Both the position numbers and the translations under genes were made by a program. The notes beneath the pieces were generated by a model. It searched no databases. It worked only from the letters and a program-made list of their open reading frames with translations, and was not told the origin of the DNA. Below, in pieces: positions 9,173-17,928 of a stretch of DNA of 64,000 nucleotides. The DNA comes from SKHV01 sp963678565 (GTDB lineage Bacteria; Bacteroidota; Bacteroidia; Bacteroidales; Prolixibacteraceae): NCBI GenBank assembly GCA_963678565.1, contig OY782875.1, positions 248,001 to 312,000 on the forward strand, read 5' to 3'. How positions within the stretch are numbered: position 1 is the first letter of the stretch; every line of letters starts with the position of its first letter.

Positions 9173-10501
9173 ATGGCAGCAAGACGTTCAAAAATTTTTG
9201 TTTTAGACACCAATGTAATTCTACACGATCATCAGTGTATTTACAAATTTCAAGAAAACGACATTGTGATTCCCATCACCGTACTTGAAGAGTTAGATAA
9301 ATTTAAGCGCGGAAACGATCAGTTGAATTATCAGGCTCGAGAATTTGTTCGTTTGTTGGATTTGTTGGTCAAAGATGACTTATTTAACGGAGGATTGAAA
9401 CTTGGTCCCAAAAAAGGGAAGTTGAAAATTGCCACCGGAACTGGAATTTCAGAACGTATAAAGGCTTCGTTTATAGAAGATATTGCCGACCACCGAATAT
9501 TGGCCATCACCGATAAAGTTCACGAAGATAATCCAAGTAAAAAAGTTATTTTAATAACTAAGGATATCAACTTAAGGATGAAAGCTAAATCGATTGGTAT
9601 TGAATCGGAAGATTATAAAAACGATAAGGTTACCAATCCTGAAATTTTAGATAAAAGCATTCCAGAAGTTGAGCGTTTCAACGACGCAATGATAGGCAAA
9701 TTATACGATGAACGATCTCTTCCTTATGAAGAATCAAATTTCACAAAAGAACCAGAAGCCAACGAATACTTCATTTTTAAAGGCGCAACGTCTTCTGTTT
9801 TGGCTCGCTATAACTTAGACTTAAAACGTTTTGATCAAGTCGATAAGCAAATTGCCTATGGAATTAAACCTAGGAATGCCGAACAAACCTTTTTATTAAA
9901 TGCACTGCTTGACCCCGAAATAAAACTAGTTGCTGCGACTGGAAAAGCCGGAACCGGAAAAACGTTAATGGCTTTAGCTGCGGCAGTCTCGCAACACGAA
10001 ACTTACGAGCAAATAATTCTAGCACGTCCAATTGTTTCGCTTAGTAACCGCGATATTGGTTTTTTACCCGGAGGAGCAGACGAGAAAGTTAGACCTTACA
10101 TGCAACCACTATTCGACAACCTAAACGTCATCAAACATTGCCACAACCCACGAAGCTTAGAATATTTAAAATTAGAAGAACTTGAATCGACAGAAAAATT
10201 AGTAATTGCAGCTTTGGCTTTTATACGAGGTCGCAGTTTAAGCAATTCTTATTTCATTATTGACGAAGCGCAAAACCTAACTCCTTTCGAAGTTAAAACC
10301 ATCATTACTCGTGCTGGTGAAGGAACAAAAATTGTATTTACAGGCGACTTACATCAAATCGATACGCCATATTTAGATCATCAATCGAATGGTTTGGCCT
10401 ATCTTTCTGAAAGAATGAAAGGGGAAAGTATCTTTGCTCATATCAATTTATTAAAAGGCGAAAGAAGCTATTTGGCAGAATTGGCAAGTAATCTTTTATA
10501 A
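9173..10501 (+). CDS. PIN domain-PhoH ATPase fusion (PhoH2-type)
   Basis: A 442-residue cytoplasmic protein. Residues about 7-150 form a PIN ribonuclease domain starting KIFVLDTNVILHDH (Asp-12 as first acidic ligand), with VLEELDKFKRG as the second acidic block. Residues about 220-442 are a PhoH-type helicase/ATPase with Walker A GKAGTGKT (257-264) and Walker B IIDEAQN (about 361-367), plus FTGDLHQID as sensor block. In characterised PhoH2 proteins this combination gives RNA unwinding coupled to cleavage; the upstream small antitoxin-like gene found in actinobacteria is not seen here. The ATG at 9173 follows an A-rich leader. It is divergent from folC and about 300 bases upstream of the broken LamG gene. 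Confidence 0.9.
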   Translation: MAARRSKIFVLDTNVILHDHQCIYKFQENDIVIPITVLEELDKFKRGNDQLNYQAREFVRLLDLLVKDDLFNGGLKLGPKKGKLKIATGTGISERIKASFIEDIADHRILAITDKVHEDNPSKKVILITKDINLRMKAKSIGIESEDYKNDKVTNPEILDKSIPEVERFNDAMIGKLYDERSLPYEESNFTKEPEANEYFIFKGATSSVLARYNLDLKRFDQVDKQIAYGIKPRNAEQTFLLNALLDPEIKLVAATGKAGTGKTLMALAAAVSQHETYEQIILARPIVSLSNRDIGFLPGGADEKVRPYMQPLFDNLNVIKHCHNPRSLEYLKLEELESTEKLVIAALAFIRGRSLSNSYFIIDEAQNLTPFEVKTIITRAGEGTKIVFTGDLHQIDTPYLDHQSNGLAYLSERMKGESIFAHINLLKGERSYLAELASNLL

Positions 10502-10804
10502 TTATTTACAACAAGAATTTACCATTTTACAATATTAAAATATTTTCTCCGTTTAGAGATATGAAAGGATAGAGCAGCTGTTTTTTATTTTAGGTTATCG
10601 TTGGTCAATATTATCACTGCTTTATCCTTTCATCTTTATTTCTTATTCATCTTCTTTCCTTTTGATTAATTCATCTTACTCATTACTAATACACTGAATG
10701 TCAACAACAAAATATTGCGAAACATATTTCCTGTTTTTCATTTCACTACACACTTCCTTTACTTTTATTGATTTTTCACCAGAAATCAATTGAAACTAAC
10801 CAAT

Positions 10805-12248
10805 ATGAGATCAATTAAACTTACCCTAATTGCTTTCCTAATTTTCGTGGGAAACATAATGGCATTTTCTATTGACAACACGTCAACCGATCAGCTTATT
10901 TTAAAACACTCTTACACTTTTGATGACGGTACAGCAAACGACCAAGTTGGCACTGCAGATGGAATCCTAGTGGGTACAGGAACAGTCGCAAATGGAGTAT
11001 TTATTGCCAGCACCGATGGGATTATATTACGCTCCCGACAGCTGATATTGCAATCAATACTTACTCACAAATCACTCTTGAAGCATCTGTAATAACAAAA
11101 GCTACTCAATGCTTTCATACTTTGGTGATACCAACACCTTTGGCATGGGGACATATGGCTATTTTATACAAAAAAACAGAGATGACAACCAAAGCAAAAC
11201 AGCCATATCTTGTGCCGCCGCCGATCCATTCAACTTCGAATCAAGCGACTGGGGAAGAGGTTTAGATGATGCGCAATTACATCATGTTGTTAGTGTGCTT
11301 ACTCAATATGAAATCAAGTGGTATATTGATGGAGAGCTAACAGGAAGGGAAGTGCTTTCCAAAATTAACTCTATCGATCCTAATTCAGGAAACAAAATCA
11401 GCGCACAAACTTTTACGCCGAATTCAAGTATTTTCGTAAAAGTTAAAGCAATTAACAAAGTTTTTATTTACAAGGATATTGTTGAATGCGATAGCTATAC
11501 ATGGATTGATGGTAATGTTTACGAGGAAAACGTAGATAGTTTGGCATACAAAAAATCAGACGACAGCGACACCACCTTTATTTTACGTTTAACCATTCTT
11601 CCCAACGAGATAAACAACCAGTCGACAACAATTTGTGCCGGACAATCGGTGATGATCGGTGATCAAGAATTTACAGAAGCAGGAGAGTACGTAGTAATTT
11701 TAACGAATCAATTTGGTTGCGATAGCACTGTCAATCTTCAACTGAATGTAAATCAAACTTTCAAAATAGATAACACCACTACTTACAAGGTTTCTGACCC
11801 AAAATTTGAAAGTATTGGTTCGCGCACCTTATTGGCTGAAACCATTAATTTACTATCACAAAATAACTGCTACAGCGTAATTTACAATTACGAAACTTAT
11901 AATTATGAAGCTGAATTTTATACCGACACCACTTTTATGTCAGTAATTGACACATTGATCATCGACATCGAAACTGGTATCGATGGAACTCCATTACCAC
12001 AGGCAATGCAAGTAAAATTATATCCGAATCCGGCACATACCAATTTAAATATAAGTCTTTCAAATTGGCAATTATTAGCCGGATATTCTCTAAGCATTTT
12101 TGATCTTGCAGGAACTGAAATTGAATCAATTGATGTTAATAATTCAGAATTGTCGATTGATGTTTCAAACTTTACCAAAGGGGCTTACTTAGTAAACATT
12201 CAAAAAGATGGAAAAATATTAATCAACAAAAAACTTATTATTAAATAG
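10805..12248 (+). pseudogene. LamG/T9SS secreted protein, interrupted by two frameshifts
   Basis: The first reading frame gives a signal peptide (MRSIKLTLIAFLIFVG) and the start of a LamG domain (LKHSYTFDDGTANDQVGTAD), then runs into a stop at 11092. Moving to the next frame near 11030 continues the domain as DYITLPTADIAINTY and ITLEASVITKAT, and a second shift near 11097 leads into MLSYFGDTNTFG and an open frame to 12248. Each shift equals loss of one base. The downstream part holds the rest of LamG (WYIDGELTGRE), a Cys-containing repeat region and a T9SS sorting domain (KLYPNPAHTNLNISLSNW to KKLIIK end). The LamG end also looks shortened, since the usual final strands are missing. Either a decaying gene or two sequencing errors; a 288-base AT-rich stretch before it shows no other gene. 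Confidence 0.75.
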
Positions 12249-12297
12249 ATAGAAAAACGATTAAACAAAACAATAAACCAATAAATTGGTTATTATG

Positions 12298-12324
12298 AAG
12301 GCTGTCTGTTAGACAGCCTTTTTT
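12298..12324 (+). terminator. Rho-independent terminator after the broken LamG gene
   Basis: A perfect 10-base stem (AAGGCTGTCT, 12298-12307, with AGACAGCCTT, 12311-12320) closes a three-base loop and is followed by TTTT. It separates the LamG gene from the aminopeptidase. Confidence 0.9.
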
Positions 12325-12364
12325 CTTTAAAAAAAGAAGCCTAACTTTAATTAAAAGGAAACAA

Positions 12365-14287
12365 ATGAAAAAGGTTGTTCTCCAAACAATACTGATCATT
12401 TTAACATTCAATTTAATTGCTCAAGTTAATGACGTACATTCGTCATTTAAAAGCACCATTGAATCATGCAATACAAACAGGATGCAAACACAGCATAAGT
12501 TTGTTGAATCTACTGGATTTAATCAATGGGATTTAACTTATCAGCAGCTTCAATTTCAGGTTAATCCTAAGGACCATTATATCAGTGGAGCCGTTTCTTT
12601 TCACTTTACAGCATTAGAAAATTCGTTGAACGAACTACAAATCGATATTCACGAAAACTTACAAATCGATTCTATCACTTATCACGACAGCTATTTAAGT
12701 TTTAATCGTCCTGATTCATTGCATGCAATTGTTAAACTGCAAAAAACCTTAAACACAAACCAAAAAGATTCATTTACAATTCATTATCAAGGGGCACCAA
12801 TTACAGCAGGTTTTGGGTCGTTTACCACCTCATTTCACGACAACTCACCAATTCTTTCAACACTTTCAGAACCTTATGGTGCCAGAGACTGGTGGCCTTG
12901 CAAACAAAGTTTAGTGGATAAAATCGACTCCATCGACATAATTGTTACCTCGCCCGAAGCTTATCGTACCGCTTCGAATGGAGTACTCGTTTCTGATAGA
13001 ATCAACAACAACAATCGAGTTTGTCATTGGAAACACCGACATCCAATTGCAAGCTATTTAGTTGCCATAGCGGTTACCAATTATGCAACTTACAGCGAAA
13101 CTGCCACTCTCAAAGATGGCACCGAAGTTGAAATTCTGAATTACGTTTATCCTGAAACTTTAACGAAAAGTCAAAGTCAAACCATCGTTACCAAAGACTA
13201 TCTCGAATACTTCAGCGAAATAGTTATTCCCTATCCTTTTGCCAACGAAAAATACGGACATGCGCAGTTCAATTGGGGAGGAGGAATGGAACATCAAACC
13301 ATGAGTTTTATGGGTGGTTTTTCAAACGGTTTAATAGCACACGAGTTGGCTCATCAATGGTTTGGCGACTACATTACCTGCGGGAGTTGGAGCGAAATTT
13401 GGCTAAATGAAGGTTTTGCAACTTATCTAACTGGTTTGGTTTACGAAAAATTTAATCCCGACTACTTTAAGCTATGGCTCCAACACCTAAATAAGGTCGT
13501 TACATCAAAGCCCGATGGTTCGGTGTATGTTCTAGACACTACTTCGGTTAGCAGAATTTTTAGTAGCCGACTTTCCTATTACAAAGCTGCTTTAGTTTTA
13601 CACATGCTACGTGGTCAAATTGGTGATGAAAACTTTTTCGAAGGGATTCGTAATTATGCTACCGATTCGCGTGTAATTAACGGATTTGCAACCACCGATT
13701 TACTTTTTGAAAACTTCGAAATGGCTGCCGACACCTCCTTAGCTCAATTTAAACAACAATGGGTTTATACCGAAGGCTTTCCAATTTACGACATCAATTG
13801 GAGTCGAAAGAATAATGAAATTCTAATTCATGTAGAACAAAGCAACTCCATGGATTATCGAATGCTATACGAAATGAAAATACCTATCACCATCTGGTCA
13901 AACGGAATAGGTGAAGAAATTTGGTTAGAAAACAATCAAAGCACTCAGGAATATAACATTCCTTTTTCCTCAACAGTCGATAGCATTTCAATGGATTATA
14001 ATCACTGGATATTAAAAGATCTGCTTTTAGAGTACGCCTCAAAACCGTATTGGGATACTAGCAATGTTCAAGTCATATATTCGAACAATTTGAGGCGAAT
14101 AGAAATCAGAAACCCCGAGAATCTTAATCAGGTTTTAACAATTTACGATTTAAATGGACAAATTATTTCAAGGATTAATTTTGATTCGCAAAGAAAAACG
14201 CTAGAAACAAATTTTCCGGAAGGATTTTATTTCGTCAATCTAAAATCGAGCAAGAATAACTTGGTTGAACGGATTTTGATTCAATAA
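12365..14287 (+). CDS. Secreted M1-family metallo-aminopeptidase with T9SS sorting domain
   Basis: A 640-residue protein with a signal peptide (VVLQTILIILTFNLIAQ). The M1 catalytic domain shows GGGMEHQ (305-311, the exopeptidase motif with His where many members have Asn), the zinc site HELAHQW (326-332) and the third ligand in WLNEGFATY (Glu-349). An N-terminal beta domain (about 45-240) precedes it. The tail from about residue 565 (VIYSNNLRRIEI, LTIYDLNGQIISRI, GFYFVNLKSS, RILIQ end) is a T9SS sorting domain, so the enzyme is exported to the surface to trim peptides for nutrition. A terminator isolates it from the gene upstream. No start ambiguity: ATG at 12365 directly precedes the signal peptide. 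Confidence 0.92.
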   Translation: MKKVVLQTILIILTFNLIAQVNDVHSSFKSTIESCNTNRMQTQHKFVESTGFNQWDLTYQQLQFQVNPKDHYISGAVSFHFTALENSLNELQIDIHENLQIDSITYHDSYLSFNRPDSLHAIVKLQKTLNTNQKDSFTIHYQGAPITAGFGSFTTSFHDNSPILSTLSEPYGARDWWPCKQSLVDKIDSIDIIVTSPEAYRTASNGVLVSDRINNNNRVCHWKHRHPIASYLVAIAVTNYATYSETATLKDGTEVEILNYVYPETLTKSQSQTIVTKDYLEYFSEIVIPYPFANEKYGHAQFNWGGGMEHQTMSFMGGFSNGLIAHELAHQWFGDYITCGSWSEIWLNEGFATYLTGLVYEKFNPDYFKLWLQHLNKVVTSKPDGSVYVLDTTSVSRIFSSRLSYYKAALVLHMLRGQIGDENFFEGIRNYATDSRVINGFATTDLLFENFEMAADTSLAQFKQQWVYTEGFPIYDINWSRKNNEILIHVEQSNSMDYRMLYEMKIPITIWSNGIGEEIWLENNQSTQEYNIPFSSTVDSISMDYNHWILKDLLLEYASKPYWDTSNVQVIYSNNLRRIEIRNPENLNQVLTIYDLNGQIISRINFDSQRKTLETNFPEGFYFVNLKSSKNNLVERILIQ

Positions 14288-14327
14288 AAAATGAGACTGC
14301 CCAATTCGGAACAACCTCATTTTCTTT
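14288..14327. terminator. Possible terminator between convergent pepM1 and osmC genes
   Basis: AAAATGAG (14288-14295) pairs with CTCATTTT (14316-14323) across a 20-base loop, with TTCTTTC after it. The loop is long for an intrinsic terminator, so this is tentative. Confidence 0.4.
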
Positions 14328-14348
14328 CATTTCTATCGTCTATTTCAA

Positions 14349-14765
14349 TTAGTCAACAATTTCAATATCGTAAGTTAAATCCATTGCTTTACGATAAACC
14401 GCCGACACTCCACAATATTTATCTTGCGACAAATCAATTGCTTTTTTCAATTTATCAACCGGTAAGTCTGCCCCTTTAAACTCGTAGGTGATATGCATGC
14501 TTTTGTAATGCATTGGATGCTCTTCAGTTAACGCTCCTTCAACACGAACATTAAATGCTTCGGGCTCAATTTTCATTTTCTTCAAAATTGAAATTACATC
14601 CATTCCGGTACAACCAGCCAATGCAGTTAGCATTAATTTCTTAGGACGCATTCCGGTATCTTCGCCACCAACTTGTGCGGCAGCATCCAAATTTAATTGA
14701 TGTCCATCCATTTCTGTTTCAAAGGCCATTTTACCTTTCCAACTTAGTTTTGACTCGTGCTTCAT
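14349..14765 (-). CDS. OsmC family peroxide-resistance protein
   Basis: A 138-residue cytoplasmic protein with the two cysteines of the OsmC/Ohr fold, Cys-52 in LAGCTGMDV and Cys-118 in DKYCGVSAVY, and the helix GMRPKKLMLTALAG before the first. OsmC proteins reduce organic hydroperoxides using the paired thiols, drawing electrons from dithiols. This short YhfA-like branch, annotated broadly as OsmC family, may have a narrower, unknown substrate. A TATATTTG element on the minus strand (14821-14828) could be its -7 box. It is divergent from the Crp/Fnr regulator, which would be a natural candidate to control it (inference). Confidence 0.88.
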   Translation of the reverse strand: MKHESKLSWKGKMAFETEMDGHQLNLDAAAQVGGEDTGMRPKKLMLTALAGCTGMDVISILKKMKIEPEAFNVRVEGALTEEHPMHYKSMHITYEFKGADLPVDKLKKAIDLSQDKYCGVSAVYRKAMDLTYDIEIVD

Positions 14766-14911
14766 TTCTATTGGTTGTTTAAGTAATTACATTTTATAAA
14801 TTTATACTTATCTATTTTATCAAATATATATTATTTTTTAACAAATCATTTCAAGTTAATTTTCTGCTAGTTTTTCAAAGATATTTGTGCATAAAGTACT
14901 TCACAAATAAC

Positions 14912-14919
14912 TATATTTG
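14912..14919 (+). promoter_or_regulatory. Candidate -7 element (TATATTTG) for the Crp/Fnr gene
   Basis: Exact match to the Bacteroidota TAnnTTTG consensus, 45 bases before the start codon at 14964. A TTTG lies 24 bases further upstream, slightly far for an ideal -33 element. Confidence 0.4.
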
Positions 14920-14963
14920 ATTTAAAGTTATTCACTTAAGTGTTAAAATAACATGTTTTTGCG

Positions 14964-15665
14964 ATGAGAAGTTCAATTGAGAGACCATTTCCTGAAGAGA
15001 CAAATTTATCGGATTTTAAATTTTTTAAACATCTGAACGATGATGAAATTGGACGTTTAGATGCTGATAAAACATGTCAGACCTATAAAAAAGGAAATGT
15101 TATATACCGTGAAGGTAGCCGACTTACAGGTTTTTTCTGTGTAACAAAAGGAATATTAAAAATCTACAAAACAGGAATCGACGGTAAGGAGCAAATCATT
15201 CGATTTGTTAAACAAGGTGATATTATTGCCTTTCGCTCACTGTTGAGTCAAGAGCTTGCTTGTACTACTGCAAAAGTGATCGACGATGCAGTATTGTGTC
15301 ATATTCCTTATCAAACACTGCTCTACTTGTTGCAGAACAATTGGAAATTTTCGCACTGGATGATTCAAATTTTATGTCGCGAATTACGCGAAGCCAACGA
15401 TTACATTACCGATATCGCTCAGAAAACGGTTCGTGAAAGATTGGCTGAAATTTTACTCCTTCTGAAAGACAACTTTGATGTTAGCAACGACAATACGCTG
15501 CAAATTACTTTAACCCGCGAAGAATTAGCCAACATGGTAGGCACCGCTACCGAGTCGGTAATCCGACTGTTGTCTGAATTTAAACAAGATGGTTTAATCG
15601 ATCTTAAAGGACGAAAAATAAAATTACTGGATATTCCTCAACTCCGACGATTGGCCAGTATTTAA
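14964..15665 (+). CDS. Crp/Fnr family transcriptional regulator
   Basis: A 233-residue protein with an N-terminal cyclic-nucleotide-binding-like beta-roll (KKGNVIYREGSRLTGFFCV, IIRFVKQGDIIAFRSLL, about 35-130), a dimerisation helix and a C-terminal winged helix-turn-helix (LTREELANMVGTATESVIRL, about 182-201). It lacks the N-terminal cysteine cluster needed for an FNR-type iron-sulfur sensor, so effector and signal are unknown; Bacteroidota relatives regulate redox, nitrosative stress or metabolic genes. It sits between osmC (divergent) and the M20 dipeptidase (60 bases downstream). Confidence 0.9.
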   Translation: MRSSIERPFPEETNLSDFKFFKHLNDDEIGRLDADKTCQTYKKGNVIYREGSRLTGFFCVTKGILKIYKTGIDGKEQIIRFVKQGDIIAFRSLLSQELACTTAKVIDDAVLCHIPYQTLLYLLQNNWKFSHWMIQILCRELREANDYITDIAQKTVRERLAEILLLLKDNFDVSNDNTLQITLTREELANMVGTATESVIRLLSEFKQDGLIDLKGRKIKLLDIPQLRRLASI

Positions 15666-15724
15666 AACATACGGGGCAGTTCTATAAGGATTGCCTTTTT
15701 TATTTTCATAAAAATCAACTGCTC

Positions 15725-17104
15725 ATGTCAAGCATCAACACCTATATCGAAGCTAATAAAGAACGCTTTTTAAGTGAATTATTCGAACTCATCAGAATTC
15801 CATCGGTTAGTTCCGATCCAAAGCATAAAGAAGATATGCTCACTGCTGCTGAAAAATGGAAATCGATCCTATTAGAAGCCGGTGCCGACCATGCACAAGT
15901 AATGCAAACCCAAGGCCATCCGGTAACATTTGGCCAGAAAACAATCGACCCAAAGCTACCAACCGTTTTGGTTTACGCACATATGGACGTAATGCCTATC
16001 GATCCGCTAGAGTTATGGAAAACAGAACCCTTTGAGCCGGTTATAAAAGATGGTAAAATATGGGCACGTGGTGCCGACGACGACAAAGGTCAGAGCTTTA
16101 TGCATGCCAAAGCATTTGAATATATGGTGAAAACCAATCAACTTCCTTGCAATGTAAAGTTCTTAATCGAAGGCGAAGAAGAAATTGGCTCTCCAAATTT
16201 GGAACAGTTTTGCATCGAAAATAAGGAAATGCTAGCAGCAGATGTTATTTTGGTTTCCGACACTACCATGATTTCAGAAAATCAGCCAGCCATTACCACA
16301 GGCTTGCGTGGTCTCGCCTATTGGGATGTAAGCATAACTGGTCCCGATCATGATTTACATTCCGGATTATTTGGCGGTGCAGTTGCCAATCCGATCAATG
16401 TTTTGTGTAAACTAATTGCACAGGTTACCGATATGAACAACCACATAGTAATTCCCGAATTTTATAAAAACGTAAAAGAAGTATCGGAAGAAGAACGCGA
16501 ATTAATCAATCTTCGACCTTTTGATAAAGAAGCTTACAAAGCATCCATAGGAGTGGATAAATTGTATGGCGAAATAGGATATACGACCTTGGAACGAACC
16601 GGCATTCGTCCTTCTTTTGACGTTTGCGGTATATGGGGAGGATTTAATGGTGAGGGTGCAAAAACAGTGCTTCCCTCAAAAGCACATGCCAAATTATCTT
16701 CTCGCTTAGTACCCGGCCAAGATCACCATAAAATTGCAAAAATTGTAGAATGGTACTTGAAAAGTATCGCTCCAAAATCGGTTAAAATAGAAGTTGAATA
16801 TTTGCATGGGGGGCAAGCTTATGTTTGTCCAATTGATCATCCGGCTTACATTGCAGCCGATAAAGCGTTGCAGGAAACCATGGGCGTTAAAGCAATTCCG
16901 GTTCGAAGCGGGGGGAGCATTCCAATCATTTCTTCTTTCGAAAAAGTGTTGGGCATTAAATCAGTTTTAATGGGGTTTGGATTGGAATCGGATGCCATCC
17001 ATTCTCCAAACGAAAATTTCCCAATCAAAAACTTTTTGAAAGGAATAGAAACCATTCCTTCATTTTATAAATTTTATGCCGAAGCAGTTTTAAACAAAGG
17101 CTGA
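15725..17104 (+). CDS. M20-family dipeptidase
   Basis: A 459-residue cytoplasmic metallopeptidase. The zinc-binding blocks are present: VYAHMDVMP (about residues 84-92, His ligand and catalytic Asp), GADDDKGQ (bridging Asp), IEGEEEIGSPN (catalytic Glu and ligand Glu), SDTTM (Asp) and, near the C-terminus, ESDAIHSPNE (His). The lid/dimerisation domain is between about 200 and 320. It should cleave dipeptides, completing breakdown of peptides made by exported peptidases such as the M1 enzyme at 12365-14287. The next gene, an amidotransferase-like protein, follows after 30 bases and may be cotranscribed. Confidence 0.92.
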   Translation: MSSINTYIEANKERFLSELFELIRIPSVSSDPKHKEDMLTAAEKWKSILLEAGADHAQVMQTQGHPVTFGQKTIDPKLPTVLVYAHMDVMPIDPLELWKTEPFEPVIKDGKIWARGADDDKGQSFMHAKAFEYMVKTNQLPCNVKFLIEGEEEIGSPNLEQFCIENKEMLAADVILVSDTTMISENQPAITTGLRGLAYWDVSITGPDHDLHSGLFGGAVANPINVLCKLIAQVTDMNNHIVIPEFYKNVKEVSEEERELINLRPFDKEAYKASIGVDKLYGEIGYTTLERTGIRPSFDVCGIWGGFNGEGAKTVLPSKAHAKLSSRLVPGQDHHKIAKIVEWYLKSIAPKSVKIEVEYLHGGQAYVCPIDHPAYIAADKALQETMGVKAIPVRSGGSIPIISSFEKVLGIKSVLMGFGLESDAIHSPNENFPIKNFLKGIETIPSFYKFYAEAVLNKG

Positions 17105-17134
17105 TATTGTTTAAAAGATCATGACTGCCATTCC

Positions 17135-17824
17135 ATGAAAAAAATACTGATTATAAAATGCGGCAATACGTACTCAGAGTTGAAGCACGAAATAGGTGAT
17201 TTTGAAGATTGGATCATCAATTTAACGAATCTTCCAACACGCTTTTTTACCATATACAATTTGGCAAAAGGCGAGCGACTTGCACACCCATCGAATTACC
17301 ATGCTGCATTTATCACAGGTATGCCCAATTCAAACGACACCTTTCCTTGGATCAACCAATTGAAAGACTGGATTGTTGCAGCTAGGTATTCCAATTTTCC
17401 GGTACTTGGAATTTGCTACGGAGCCCAAATTATTGCTGAAGCACTAGGAGGAAAATTAGCACCTAACAAAGCAGGTTTGCTCTTCGGAATCGATCAAATT
17501 GATGTCACAACCAAAGGCATGATCGACCCCTTATTCCGAAAAGTAGGTAGTAGTTTCGATTCTTTTCATTTCCATCGAAAACACATTTCAAAACTTCCTG
17601 CCGATGCCGAAATTATCGCCTACAGCAAGCGCACCGAATGTGAGGCCTTTAAAATAGGACGAATGTATGGCCTTCAAATTCGACCAGAATTCTCCCCCGA
17701 GATTATGAAAGCTTTCATCGATCAGGAAGAAGAAGCCCAGCGCCGTGTTCGAGTAAAAATGAAATCGGGTTATAAAAATCAGTCCCTGATTTCAAACTTC
17801 ATCGATATCGCTTTAAAATTCTAA
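17135..17824 (+). CDS. Class I glutamine amidotransferase-like protein, catalytic His replaced by Arg
   Basis: A 229-residue protein with the GATase class I fold. The nucleophile elbow is intact (VLGICYGAQII, Cys-94), and a FHFHRKHI block lies near residue 144. The end motif, normally Q-x-HPE, reads YGLQIRPEF: Arg-183 stands where the catalytic His belongs, with Glu-185 kept. The codon is CGA in an otherwise clean frame. Loss of that His should cripple glutaminase chemistry, so the protein may be a non-enzymatic relative, use another residue, or have a different reaction. It lies 30 bases after the dipeptidase and about 105 bases before glutamine synthetase, a suggestive but unproven link with glutamine metabolism. 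Confidence 0.8.
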   Translation: MKKILIIKCGNTYSELKHEIGDFEDWIINLTNLPTRFFTIYNLAKGERLAHPSNYHAAFITGMPNSNDTFPWINQLKDWIVAARYSNFPVLGICYGAQIIAEALGGKLAPNKAGLLFGIDQIDVTTKGMIDPLFRKVGSSFDSFHFHRKHISKLPADAEIIAYSKRTECEAFKIGRMYGLQIRPEFSPEIMKAFIDQEEEAQRRVRVKMKSGYKNQSLISNFIDIALKF

Positions 17825-17928
17825 TTTCATCTCCCAACCAAGGTTAGACAAATTGAATAAATAAAATTTGTTTATTTTAAATGGTAATTTTAATATTTGT
17901 GTTTCATTAATTTTTTAAACCTAATACA

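Noticed and set aside
14291..14479. Small plus-strand open frame inside osmC
   Set aside because: It is antisense to a well-conserved gene and has no start signal or homology.
17859..17877. AT-only inverted repeat upstream of glnN as operator or terminator
   Set aside because: Seven A/T pairs arise easily in AT-rich DNA; no T-run or known regulator motif supports a role, so it is mentioned only in the glnN entry.
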